A DNA stretch of 45,623 bases from contig NZGD01000242.1 in NCBI GenBank assembly GCA_002690925.1, forward strand, positions 1 through 45,623. The letters are read 5' to 3'. Shown piece by piece: positions 17,001 to 25,097 of this stretch (positions are counted from its first letter, which is position 1; every line of letters starts with the position of its first letter). A program made the position numbers and the translations under genes. The notes beneath the pieces were generated by a model. That model had not been told where the DNA came from. It did no database searches and was given only the letters and a program-made list of their open reading frames with translations. The stretch comes from Rhodopirellula sp. (lineage in GTDB: Bacteria; Planctomycetota; Planctomycetia; Pirellulales; Pirellulaceae).

Positions 17001-20000
17001 CCGACTGCCGGAAGAGTGGCGATCGTCCAACCATCCTTGTCCGGCGTAAAGCGACTGACCCGATTGACATCACTCAGTAGTTTTGCAGTTCGGATCGAGG
17101 CGAAGGGAATTGGAATCCTGACGACGTTGATTCCCTGCTCACCATCTTCCAGATGAATAAGATAGTCCGCTTCAATGCTCAGCCCATCAACCATGCCTGC
17201 TTGCACCAACTCAGGCTGCATATTGACCCGATAATCAGCGACTGCGATGCGAGCATCTTTCGGCTCCGAACGATTCACACGCTGAAATAACTGGGAATGC
17301 ACCTTACCTGGAATGTAAACCATCGAACCTAGATGTTTTCCGTTTTTGTCCATCGGCACCAACACGTTGACCTCTGGAAAACCGCCGGCCGCAGGCTGTT
17401 TTTCGGACGCTTTTACCTCTTCTTCCTGCGCGACAACGACAGCCGAAGAGAAGAGAGAAATGGCAATTAGTAATCCAAGAACCCTGGCCGCGCTGTCAAG
17501 CGAGAAATCATGCGACAAATCCCTCGGCTCCTCCAGCCTCTCTTCGTTGATCCTCGAAAACTCATGATCAGACTGGCCGAACCACAACCAATGACGGCTG
17601 GTTGCAAGCATCGCCGCCGTGATCGCCGGAACAATGAACCAGCCGATCACAGCTAATTTCCAAGGCCACCAAAGGAAAAGTATGCCTGTGAAGACAACGA
17701 CAACACCAGCCACGACAAATGGTGATTGCTCTGCGATGAACCAGCACACTGCAAAGGTCAACAGAGCTAACAACCAACCCATTGCTAATGCGATATTACG
17801 ACGCACCAAAGTGGTTGATTCACCGGATTGCATGGCAATCACAGCGGCGATTCCCTGTCCTCCCTGCTCACCTCTGATCAACGCCAGTGGTGCAAACGTA
17901 TCCGAAGCAGCCACCAGACAGTACTCCGATTTAAGCACAGTTCCAGACACATCAATCAGAGGCAACTTACATTCACGCATCCAACTTGGACCATACTGAC
18001 TCCGATTCCACACAACTCGAATTGTCTCAGTATCAGACCGTGGTTCAAGAATCAAAGGCCTTCGCTGCACCGACAGCAAATCAACAGGCTCATTATCGCG
18101 GAGGACAGACTCCAACTGCAATTCAGGCTCATACGAGATAATGAGAGGCGCAGTGGGAGAGACCCGATATGTTGCTTCGATGCGGTCAGTTCCGCGACTG
18201 GAAGCTTCAACCCGGACCTGCTCTCGCCAAACAATAGTCACACTTGGATTCACATCCGACCGTCGCACAGTGATCGATGACGACTGAATGGCGTCATACC
18301 TGAGTTGGGTAGTTCCATCGATTGCTGTAACCTCATCATCAATCTCCTCGACCGCAATATTCATATTACTGAAAGGCTCACCATCTGAGCGTTTTGCTTC
18401 AGAATTCCAAGCAGACGTGCGTCTCGGAACCCGCTGTACGTCAGGTGGTTTCTGACTGACCAATAGCCCTTCCCCAATGGTTGCTATAGCATTCTGGGAT
18501 GATGCCCCACTAACAATGGGTAGCTGCATTTCGATTGCTGCGGGAGTCTTGTAGGTCCGGCGGGCTATTAACTTACGACCACGCAAGTTTCTCTCCGAAA
18601 GATCAATCGAATAAGCACCCGCTATCTCGGACACGTCCGATGCGGGCAAACCAATTGTGGATCCATCATCACTGTCACTGATGGACCACAAAAACTCACC
18701 ACGGCCTTCCAAACTGCCGGTCTGCACTTGTAATCGTTCTTGAAACAGACCATCCGATTGAATTTCAATCTCCAATATCTCAAAAGTTTCATCACCAAGA
18801 CGTCGCACATCGAAGGATGTTGCAGCATTGAAACTGACACTTGGCTTCAACAACAGCAACTCGGGTGTACGCCCCGAAGGAGGCTCAAACCAAAGTGTTT
18901 CAGAACTCAACCCGGAAAAGAATGATTGTTGCCCTGGCGTCAACGACTTTGGATCGAACGATCCCCGTTGCAACGCAACTTCACCACTCCAATTCAGATC
19001 TTTAGGCGGTGTTACAGCCGCAATCACTTTCCCACGCGCCTGTTTTGATCTCAAAAACCAACTGGCTGGCACACGCGTTGCCATCGCCCGGTTCGTATCG
19101 GGGTTACGATTCCTGGCCTTCCCTCCGTTGCCAGTAAATTCTCCAGTCGCATCTTCTTTTCCTTCTGAATTTAAACTGCCATTTGGATTACTCGTCATCC
19201 TCCGTCTTACACTAGTTTCCTCGAGCAAATCCGTACTGCCTTCAGCCTCAATCAGGATGGTGAAATTCTTAATATCTTGGTTCTCTGGCCAAAACATAAT
19301 TTCACCCGCCTGAATTCTCGGGTTCTCAATGACGCGACCTGAATGCTGGAGCGTAAGTGATTCACAAAGCCAATCATCTTGCACAAGCAGTTTCACAGGC
19401 TCAACTCGATCCGACTCAATCGTGATTTCAATTCGTGCTTTGGCTTGCAATCTGCCATCAATCACATTGAACTGCAACGCGGCTTCACTCTCTGTAAAGA
19501 CTGCCTGATTTGCAAGCTGAACACGAGACCAATGGCTTTTACTAAACAAACCATCTCTAGACGTCGACGTGCCAGGATCAAATTCAGAAGTGATCGCTGG
19601 GCCTCTCACCGTGACGGTAGTCACATTTGCTTCGGTGGCCTGACTAATCCTCTGCCAATTCTCCGGCAATTTCCAATTCAGGATGCGCAAAGGCTCTCGC
19701 ACTGACAGAACAGCTTCATCAACCACCGTTGCGTGCACAACGTTATCACCGACCCAAATAGGCACAGGAAGTTCACACCACCCCTGCTCACCTCCCCAAC
19801 GAGAGTACCCCCGCACCACCACATCCAGCAACTTGTCCGCTTCATTCACGGCGTCACTTAACAATTTGATTTGCAAGTAACCCTTACGATCAGCAGCTTC
19901 AACGTTCGAGAATTGAAGTGGATCGCCACCAAGTTCAATGGTGGTAACAGTAGCATCGCCAACAAATAATTCAGGGAACTGCCAAGCCTCAGGAACTTGA

Positions 20001-21148
20001 ACGGCCATCTTGCAAGCCCACTTCAGACCACGACGATCCGCCTCGTACTGCATTTCAGAGCGTCGAATGATGAAACTGCCAGACGCCGCATTCGATGGCT
20101 CGATCTGAGTATAAATGGTGACCGCATCAAGCCCACCTGCATCCAACTCGTACCAATCTACATCGACTGCCCAATTCAAATCCTTCGCATCAGTAAGCTC
20201 ACTTTCCTCAACAAACTCACTTGCCTCCACCGGAGGCTCTGAACGTCGCCTCAAGACGCCCTGGTCAGTACGTAGCGAAGTCCCCGAAGGCATGGAAAAA
20301 TAAAACCGGGCCTGCGGAGCTCGTGGGATTTTCAAATCAAACGTATACCCATTTGCAGACTTTGTGCCCCGCATATTCCACGAATAACGGATCTCTGAAC
20401 TACTTCCTGGCACTTCATCACCACGGAAGACCGCCACCAGATTTCCATTGGACTCGGATTCCATCCGTGGGACAGTGGTGTTACCGGGGGAGAAGCCCCT
20501 TGGCTGTTCGATAGCCAGATTTACCTTCCCCAGCGCTCGCCGAACCTGGTCGTTACGATCAGATTCGATATCCAGAACGCTCTTCTCGCTAACAAGCGTA
20601 TCACCAACGACCCTTACCCAATAAACAGCACCCTTCAATCGACTGGTCTGATCGTCAGTAGCTCGCGCCGTCCACTTTGAGATTGCCAGATTGAGTTGCT
20701 CCAAAGATACGGGCAGGTAATCTTTTGGCACCAACTCATCCATCTGCGACTGATACATACCGATCGGTGTGATTCGACGACCATCTGGCAACACGGCGGG
20801 TATCCACAACTTCGCATTTGCCGCTCGCCCAGACAAATTTTCCTGTTCAGCCGCAGCGCGAGCACGACTTGCATCACCATCTGTTTTTTGGTTCTGCTCG
20901 ACGAATTCCCCAACCTTTTCGGTTTCACTTGTATCTTGTGCAGCGGCTGATTTTAGCGAACTGCTAAACAGTCCAATCGACCCGAAAAGGAGGACAGCAA
21001 TCAAAACAAGACAACGGCGTTCGAATGGAATACCAGAAGGGAGCCTCCGGAATGCAAGTAGGGCTCTATCAATGCGACGAGCCCCGGTCAGTAGTCGCCA
21101 TTCTGGATCACACCGGTCTGTAATTTGGCAGCGTGGAGAGTGACTCAC
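14087..21148 (-). CDS. Giant exported membrane protein, two fused paralogous units
   Basis: 2353 residues, starting with GTG at 21148 that overlaps the upstream TGA (GTGA), so translation is probably coupled. No known domain is recognised. A ~45-residue cytoplasmic head is followed by a hydrophobic segment ending S-A-A-A-Q (residues 46-71). Residues ~75-1110 are beta-rich and probably extracytoplasmic. Three membrane helices follow at ~1118-1195, then a ~25-residue charged linker, then a second signal-like helix ARVLGLLIAISLFSSAVVVAQ (~1217-1238), a second beta-rich region to ~2270, and a C-terminal helix cluster to 2353. The second half (~1140 residues) resembles the neighbouring 1159-residue protein in order and in motifs. 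Function is unknown. An internal signal peptidase site could split the chain into two exported proteins. Confidence 0.85.
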   Translation of the reverse strand: MSHSPRCQITDRCDPEWRLLTGARRIDRALLAFRRLPSGIPFERRCLVLIAVLLFGSIGLFSSSLKSAAAQDTSETEKVGEFVEQNQKTDGDASRARAAAEQENLSGRAANAKLWIPAVLPDGRRITPIGMYQSQMDELVPKDYLPVSLEQLNLAISKWTARATDDQTSRLKGAVYWVRVVGDTLVSEKSVLDIESDRNDQVRRALGKVNLAIEQPRGFSPGNTTVPRMESESNGNLVAVFRGDEVPGSSSEIRYSWNMRGTKSANGYTFDLKIPRAPQARFYFSMPSGTSLRTDQGVLRRRSEPPVEASEFVEESELTDAKDLNWAVDVDWYELDAGGLDAVTIYTQIEPSNAASGSFIIRRSEMQYEADRRGLKWACKMAVQVPEAWQFPELFVGDATVTTIELGGDPLQFSNVEAADRKGYLQIKLLSDAVNEADKLLDVVVRGYSRWGGEQGWCELPVPIWVGDNVVHATVVDEAVLSVREPLRILNWKLPENWQRISQATEANVTTVTVRGPAITSEFDPGTSTSRDGLFSKSHWSRVQLANQAVFTESEAALQFNVIDGRLQAKARIEITIESDRVEPVKLLVQDDWLCESLTLQHSGRVIENPRIQAGEIMFWPENQDIKNFTILIEAEGSTDLLEETSVRRRMTSNPNGSLNSEGKEDATGEFTGNGGKARNRNPDTNRAMATRVPASWFLRSKQARGKVIAAVTPPKDLNWSGEVALQRGSFDPKSLTPGQQSFFSGLSSETLWFEPPSGRTPELLLLKPSVSFNAATSFDVRRLGDETFEILEIEIQSDGLFQERLQVQTGSLEGRGEFLWSISDSDDGSTIGLPASDVSEIAGAYSIDLSERNLRGRKLIARRTYKTPAAIEMQLPIVSGASSQNAIATIGEGLLVSQKPPDVQRVPRRTSAWNSEAKRSDGEPFSNMNIAVEEIDDEVTAIDGTTQLRYDAIQSSSITVRRSDVNPSVTIVWREQVRVEASSRGTDRIEATYRVSPTAPLIISYEPELQLESVLRDNEPVDLLSVQRRPLILEPRSDTETIRVVWNRSQYGPSWMRECKLPLIDVSGTVLKSEYCLVAASDTFAPLALIRGEQGGQGIAAVIAMQSGESTTLVRRNIALAMGWLLALLTFAVCWFIAEQSPFVVAGVVVVFTGILFLWWPWKLAVIGWFIVPAITAAMLATSRHWLWFGQSDHEFSRINEERLEEPRDLSHDFSLDSAARVLGLLIAISLFSSAVVVAQEEEVKASEKQPAAGGFPEVNVLVPMDKNGKHLGSMVYIPGKVHSQLFQRVNRSEPKDARIAVADYRVNMQPELVQAGMVDGLSIEADYLIHLEDGEQGINVVRIPIPFASIRTAKLLSDVNRVSRFTPDKDGWTIATLPAVGHVRIRFSLLATVSFNEPWVKIAAAIPPVASSGLVVQAEQNVSALRVGGRLLDETELRRWKEDLGPTQEMAIEFRTLQTAKIDVPRTLGRRYRVNAGRRQVTIECEVDPPGLIAEGETFQFDIRDGAMPRLTSGDWRLAGSELKSSNRRQMILACLKDDPGPIGLLWTLPPTVVDEQNGDSGEIQIPEVTATFGDNGDAWLALYSDSNLQFDALDARTSDAFSVDDFNKRWRGFTEKINDRCYVISGELPSLILSERLKQPPTVSQQHDLKVLSDRLELTYHATLSPGTDLGQQHSLLLPENLELLQLTVNGKPLSIEPMVVRGQAEIPLPSWLRSSSNESGEIQIDAVGVNRFSWRANNRLKNFVPPRITLTPKVETIDQYSISHDRSTALVAVDLPLPDLADPSVAFTEQSLAEGWIPEAFWAIPPGTQVKSTSLGGRYRVAGRSDAFNCDQEIVLDREAGVWRMAVQVKFLPGARPDFIDVEIPSRWCELDSLRVENSRLWTRQPSADPARQIIRIAPDFEKLNKKSVVIRGQLVGADSARVSVPSVRVLGRGKRRVMINVPSRFGDEKLQWREQAVKAMRTSPENRATYECQRPSWTVDLAPLPEVNVEPELFGVDVEVFPQSDGVLVLSHWDLFPGGLDSVLVELPPGTNLLAAWSAGRAVVVEPIELPESDEQATLVRVPLALTRLVQPIELLLDASASVARRGEYLPELKGVPNTERWVTHYGAGDQLDLNYKQPELLSERGLSLARAVVESVESLDRLSQRPAAEIAAWLQLWLKRYWMIAESSGHAVQFADEMELTDPILPNVRESQLGATVTIANQKRWKELDTRMAVFVDRFLSKKEISETREANFFLFDVGGFGGFYPQAVVDLAASDAGPKVQVASESDSGLRNLIVNSITLAVIIALLSCVGPLQRYLTPVVRHPAFWLALVGLFGFAVAPVPVAGAILLVAISLPVFPSKRSSLAH

Positions 21149-24100
21149 GTGGTCACCTCAGTGGGTGCCGGCTCGGGCAATGCCTCAGTCGCGGTTACCC
21201 TTGGATCATCCGCGATTACCGGCATCAACGACCGAGTTGATGGTGGACGCGGTTGATCCGCTCCGATCACGGAAGAGCTGAAGACACGTCCATTTCTGGC
21301 GGGTGAAACTAGCACGCGCACAGCGATCATCACAACCACCAGCACCAAAGCGATGATTCCAAACTGGCCTGCCAAAACGGCTGCATCCGGAGCGATCGCA
21401 AGTAAGCCTCCAAACATCACTGCCAGCACCACCGCAGTCAAAGGATGACGTGACTTGGGAAAATTTGTAAGCACAACAGCAGCAAGCAAGACAACTGAGC
21501 CAATCAGCACCCACAGCACTACACGCGAAACAATCACAATCTCAAATGAACGTAGATCCGATCCGATATAAAGGTATCGGTTACCGGGTGGCATAGAAAT
21601 GGAGGTCGCATCGACCAGTTGCATAAGTTGCACATCATCGTGACTCGGCTGTCGATAAAGTTTCCAACGATCAAAACGCCAACTCATACTCCGCCCCAGA
21701 GTAGGTGACGCCCAGAGAACATGTCCGTCTGACGGTGCAACGATCTGCCAATAAACACGGCCAACACCGAACGGCAATCGAAGCAGTGGTTTGATGTTCG
21801 AAAACGATGCAGGTGTCTCGCGGGCAATCCAAACCTGCAAATCAACGACATGAGTTTCCCCATCATTCGGCAACAGTACGACAAGGGTATTCTCCTCGCG
21901 TCGAACAGTTCGTTTTTCACCGTCGATGAGGGCTTGAACAGATACATCAACAGCATCCGATGGCAGACCCACCTGGAAGCGGCCTCCACCCTGTACTTTC
22001 GCGTAAACACTCTCGTGACGTAGGTTCCTGCCGACGACAGTCCGCAATACGGTTTTTTGCACCGTTAACTCTTCTTGACTTGTCAACCGTGACAATAGTC
22101 TGAGACGCAGAGGGTCACGTGGAAAAGTCACTAAATCAAGACGCTTCTGTCTCTGACGATCTGCCGAAACCAGATCAAACCCCTGATCTCCTCGCAAAGT
22201 AACGCCCATGCTGCCACGAATCGTGACATCAAGAATACCAGGACTTGGCAGGGGCACAGAAATGACCGCACCATCACCCACCGCAGCGTTCAAATCCTGC
22301 ACTCGACGCCAAGTGATGTCCATCGTATTCATGGCGAGTCGCTCTGATATCAACTCATACCGGTCGCCATCAATGTATTTAAGCTTTGCTGGTGCACCAT
22401 TTACACTCACCATCCACGGTTCTTCAAGAGTAGGATCAATGGGCTCTTCGACACCGCCAGAATTCTCCTGCACGTCATCTGGCTTCTGGGTTTCCTCACT
22501 TCCAACATCCTGTGACACTGAAACAATCGATTCTCCATTTTCCATAGGAGTGACAAGATTGTTGGCATCGGGAATACGAACAATTAAAACCCCTTCCAAA
22601 TCCAACGAGGAAGTCACAGTCCAACCCACATCCGTTCTCAGCTGGTTACCCGAAAGTTCGATCACGGCCTCACTGGCAAGACTGATTCTGGGTGGTTGCG
22701 CGACCAACGCACCTACCACCTTGGGACGTTTTTCCTGTGTCTGTATCTGATAGCTAATCGTGGATGATTTAGCCGCTGAAACGTCAGGCCCAGCGACGAT
22801 CCCACGGGTTAATCCCACCGAGGCAGCAAGATCAACAACCATCATCGATCGTCCAGTACTCTTGATATCCAGAGTGGCCTTCTGAACTCTCGCGGCGCCA
22901 TCGACATCCGTCACCGTCGGCAAATAAAATCCAACATCTCCATTTTCCGGCTTCAATTGCAATTCTGCCAGAATCCTGATCTGAGACAGATCACCATTTC
23001 CGACGTTGCGCATATTCAGAAACCGATCATCATCTTCAAACAGATCTAGCAACTCACCGGTCTCAGAATCCTGAATTTCCCTGATCTGCCAACCTGCATC
23101 ATTGAATTGCAGAAGCCCCTTGGACACTTGACCGTTGATCGAAATGGTCATGTCAAGATTGGCAGCAGAGTCGTAAACATTGAGGATCGAATTGCTTGTC
23201 ATCCGCAATTGCCGCCCCTTTTCCCCCAAATAAAGCGGTAGTTCGAACGAAGCACGCTCAAATTTAAACTCATAGGTGCGACCCGAATTGGCTGCATCCT
23301 CGCCCAATTCACCCATCACACGATCAACCCAGGGGCTACTCAGCCAGCGCAATCGATAATCGCTTCCCGTCACAACAGCAATCACGCCTTTGTGTCGCAG
23401 TGCCCCGACAACCTCAGCTACATGAAAATCAAGTGGATTTGATTCAGATGCATTGTCATTTGGCAGCTGCAGTTCAAAACTGAGGTCGATACGTGATCCT
23501 CGTTCTGCCTCAGGAATGATGACATCACGAATCTCTTCGTCTCTGCCCTTAACAGGCTCACCCAAGTCGATCGTTTGACCACTGTCACCCAATCTCAGAG
23601 AATCAAGCAGCACTGCGCCAGCCGGAAGACGCAACTGAAATGAATCTATCGAGCCGCGAACGTTCTCAACCGTCAACAAAAAGTCAGCAATCAGTGGATC
23701 CTGAGGTGAGTCCCAACGAACATTGATACGACTTTCGACCTCCAAAAGAGCGGTGTCATCTTTCGTGCGTGATGAACTACCCCAACGCAATGAATAATTG
23801 CCACCCCCACTCTCAATCTGAAAATTCGTACCTTTATCTGCAACAACTTTCTTCTCCAAAACCTCATCACCTCGCCCCAGAATCTCACCTTCAACTCCGA
23901 CGGCACCAACGTTTAAATCAACACGTGATGGTGCCCCTGGTAACTTGAATTCGAGTGTCTTCGAAACGGTGCTAGCCACGACTCGTGCAGAAACTTCCAT
24001 CCGCAGCTTCAACTCCTGTTGCTGATCAGTTTTCACCAGCAAGAGATGGCCACTGCCATCTGGAGTGAGTGTCATGAAGTAATTATCGATTCCAGTGACG

Positions 24101-24624
24101 TCGGGTGGTTTCAAACGATGAAAATTTCCCATTTGCAACGGGATACGTATCCACTGACCCTGACTTGGTGCAACCACGATGCTCAGCCCTACCTCCCCTT
24201 CAAATCGCTCCGCATCAACCTCACCCTTGATTGCAAGTGACTGGAAGCTGAATAGCTGCTGGTTTGAATCCACAACCGAGTCAGGGTTCGAGAGCCGCTC
24301 GAATTCCTCCCAAGACAACCCGGGCATCAGCACGACGTTGTCTGATTCGCTCAAGAACATGAAAGCACGGATGGGTAAACCGCTCGCATCGACTCCATCC
24401 TGTTGCTGCGCGAAGACATCGCGAGTAGGTGTCGTTCCAGGAGGCTGTGCACAAACTAGACCAGCAGAAAACCACAGACTGACCAAGGCAATCAGCCACA
24501 ACCATTCCCGACCGAATGAACAGGAACGACTCAGAAAATCGGAAGTCGAATGTCCATATTTTCTCCCACCACGCGACAAACACGTTTTCTGCTCGAATCT
24601 GCGATGATGAGACAAGAATCGCAT
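21145..24624 (-). CDS. Large exported membrane protein, first unit of the paralogous set
   Basis: 1159 residues from the ATG at 24624. An unusually long n-region (~40 residues) precedes the hydrophobic stretch W-L-W-L-I-A-L-V-S-L-W-F-S-A-G-L-V-C-A-Q, the long-leader form often seen in planctomycetes. Residues ~75-1025 are beta-rich with alternating hydrophobic strands (EGEVGLSIVVA, WIRIPLQMGNF, LPGAPSRVDLNVGAVGVEGE) and an acidic linker at about residues 700-730. Three membrane helices occupy ~1030-1115 and a short proline-rich cytoplasmic tail follows. No catalytic motif or known domain is recognised. Segments align by eye with the second half of the next gene. It is the first gene of the transcription unit and its stop overlaps the next start. 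Role unknown; a cell-envelope structural or adhesive function is only a guess. Confidence 0.85.
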   Translation of the reverse strand: MRFLSHHRRFEQKTCLSRGGRKYGHSTSDFLSRSCSFGREWLWLIALVSLWFSAGLVCAQPPGTTPTRDVFAQQQDGVDASGLPIRAFMFLSESDNVVLMPGLSWEEFERLSNPDSVVDSNQQLFSFQSLAIKGEVDAERFEGEVGLSIVVAPSQGQWIRIPLQMGNFHRLKPPDVTGIDNYFMTLTPDGSGHLLLVKTDQQQELKLRMEVSARVVASTVSKTLEFKLPGAPSRVDLNVGAVGVEGEILGRGDEVLEKKVVADKGTNFQIESGGGNYSLRWGSSSRTKDDTALLEVESRINVRWDSPQDPLIADFLLTVENVRGSIDSFQLRLPAGAVLLDSLRLGDSGQTIDLGEPVKGRDEEIRDVIIPEAERGSRIDLSFELQLPNDNASESNPLDFHVAEVVGALRHKGVIAVVTGSDYRLRWLSSPWVDRVMGELGEDAANSGRTYEFKFERASFELPLYLGEKGRQLRMTSNSILNVYDSAANLDMTISINGQVSKGLLQFNDAGWQIREIQDSETGELLDLFEDDDRFLNMRNVGNGDLSQIRILAELQLKPENGDVGFYLPTVTDVDGAARVQKATLDIKSTGRSMMVVDLAASVGLTRGIVAGPDVSAAKSSTISYQIQTQEKRPKVVGALVAQPPRISLASEAVIELSGNQLRTDVGWTVTSSLDLEGVLIVRIPDANNLVTPMENGESIVSVSQDVGSEETQKPDDVQENSGGVEEPIDPTLEEPWMVSVNGAPAKLKYIDGDRYELISERLAMNTMDITWRRVQDLNAAVGDGAVISVPLPSPGILDVTIRGSMGVTLRGDQGFDLVSADRQRQKRLDLVTFPRDPLRLRLLSRLTSQEELTVQKTVLRTVVGRNLRHESVYAKVQGGGRFQVGLPSDAVDVSVQALIDGEKRTVRREENTLVVLLPNDGETHVVDLQVWIARETPASFSNIKPLLRLPFGVGRVYWQIVAPSDGHVLWASPTLGRSMSWRFDRWKLYRQPSHDDVQLMQLVDATSISMPPGNRYLYIGSDLRSFEIVIVSRVVLWVLIGSVVLLAAVVLTNFPKSRHPLTAVVLAVMFGGLLAIAPDAAVLAGQFGIIALVLVVVMIAVRVLVSPARNGRVFSSSVIGADQPRPPSTRSLMPVIADDPRVTATEALPEPAPTEVTT

Positions 24625-25097
24625 GCGTCTGGCTGAGAGGAGAATAGAAGCGACCTGACACGACCCTGATACGCAGGAAAAGCATCGCTTGGGCGATTCT
24701 TTCCTGAAAGATCTAGGCCTCTACAGTTTACGCAAACACCGCAACTAGTGACAGCAAAAGCATGGAACATGAGAGCCGATTTCACCGCCAACACGTGCAA
24801 ATGAGTTAAAAAATTCAACCAATCGTTAAGATCGGCCCAATCTGATACCCAATCGGTGCCTGTTCAAAACATTGCGGCTGACCGCTATCGAAGATACTCA
24901 TCAACCCAATAGGCGTCTTATCCGCTAGAGAATCCGTCTATCGGAATAGAGATGGAGATAGTCCAGTTAACGCCAACCGCGGGGCTCGCTACCCATTATG
25001 TATCGATTTCGCAGTCTCGTTCCCGCTTCTGCAAATCCGAGCGACGTGAGCTGGCGGGTAATCGCATTCGGCAAGTCTGTTCAAGAGCAGGGCATCA
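24625..25097. other. Intergenic region upstream of the giant gene pair
   Basis: 473 bases between the start of the 1159-residue gene and the stop of the cytochrome-WD40 gene. No credible coding frame is seen. It must contain the promoter of the giant pair, but I cannot place -10/-35 boxes. It holds one copy of an element (24859-24889) that recurs at 40916-40945. Confidence 0.5.
24859..24889. promoter_or_regulatory. Dispersed ~30-bp element, copy 1
   Basis: Reads CCTGTTCAAA, a 3-base variable part, TTGCGGCTGA, C-C-G, then CTATC. It matches the copy at 40916-40945 at about 25 of 30 positions with one 1-base gap. Both copies lie in noncoding DNA, on the same strand, 160-235 bases upstream of a minus-strand start. 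The core GCGG-CTGA-CCGC of this copy can also form a 4-bp hairpin. Function unknown. Confidence 0.4.

Noticed and set aside
21145..21150. Frameshift or assembly error joining the two giant genes
   Set aside because: The GTGA overlap is a normal translational coupling junction, and both reading frames look coding up to it.
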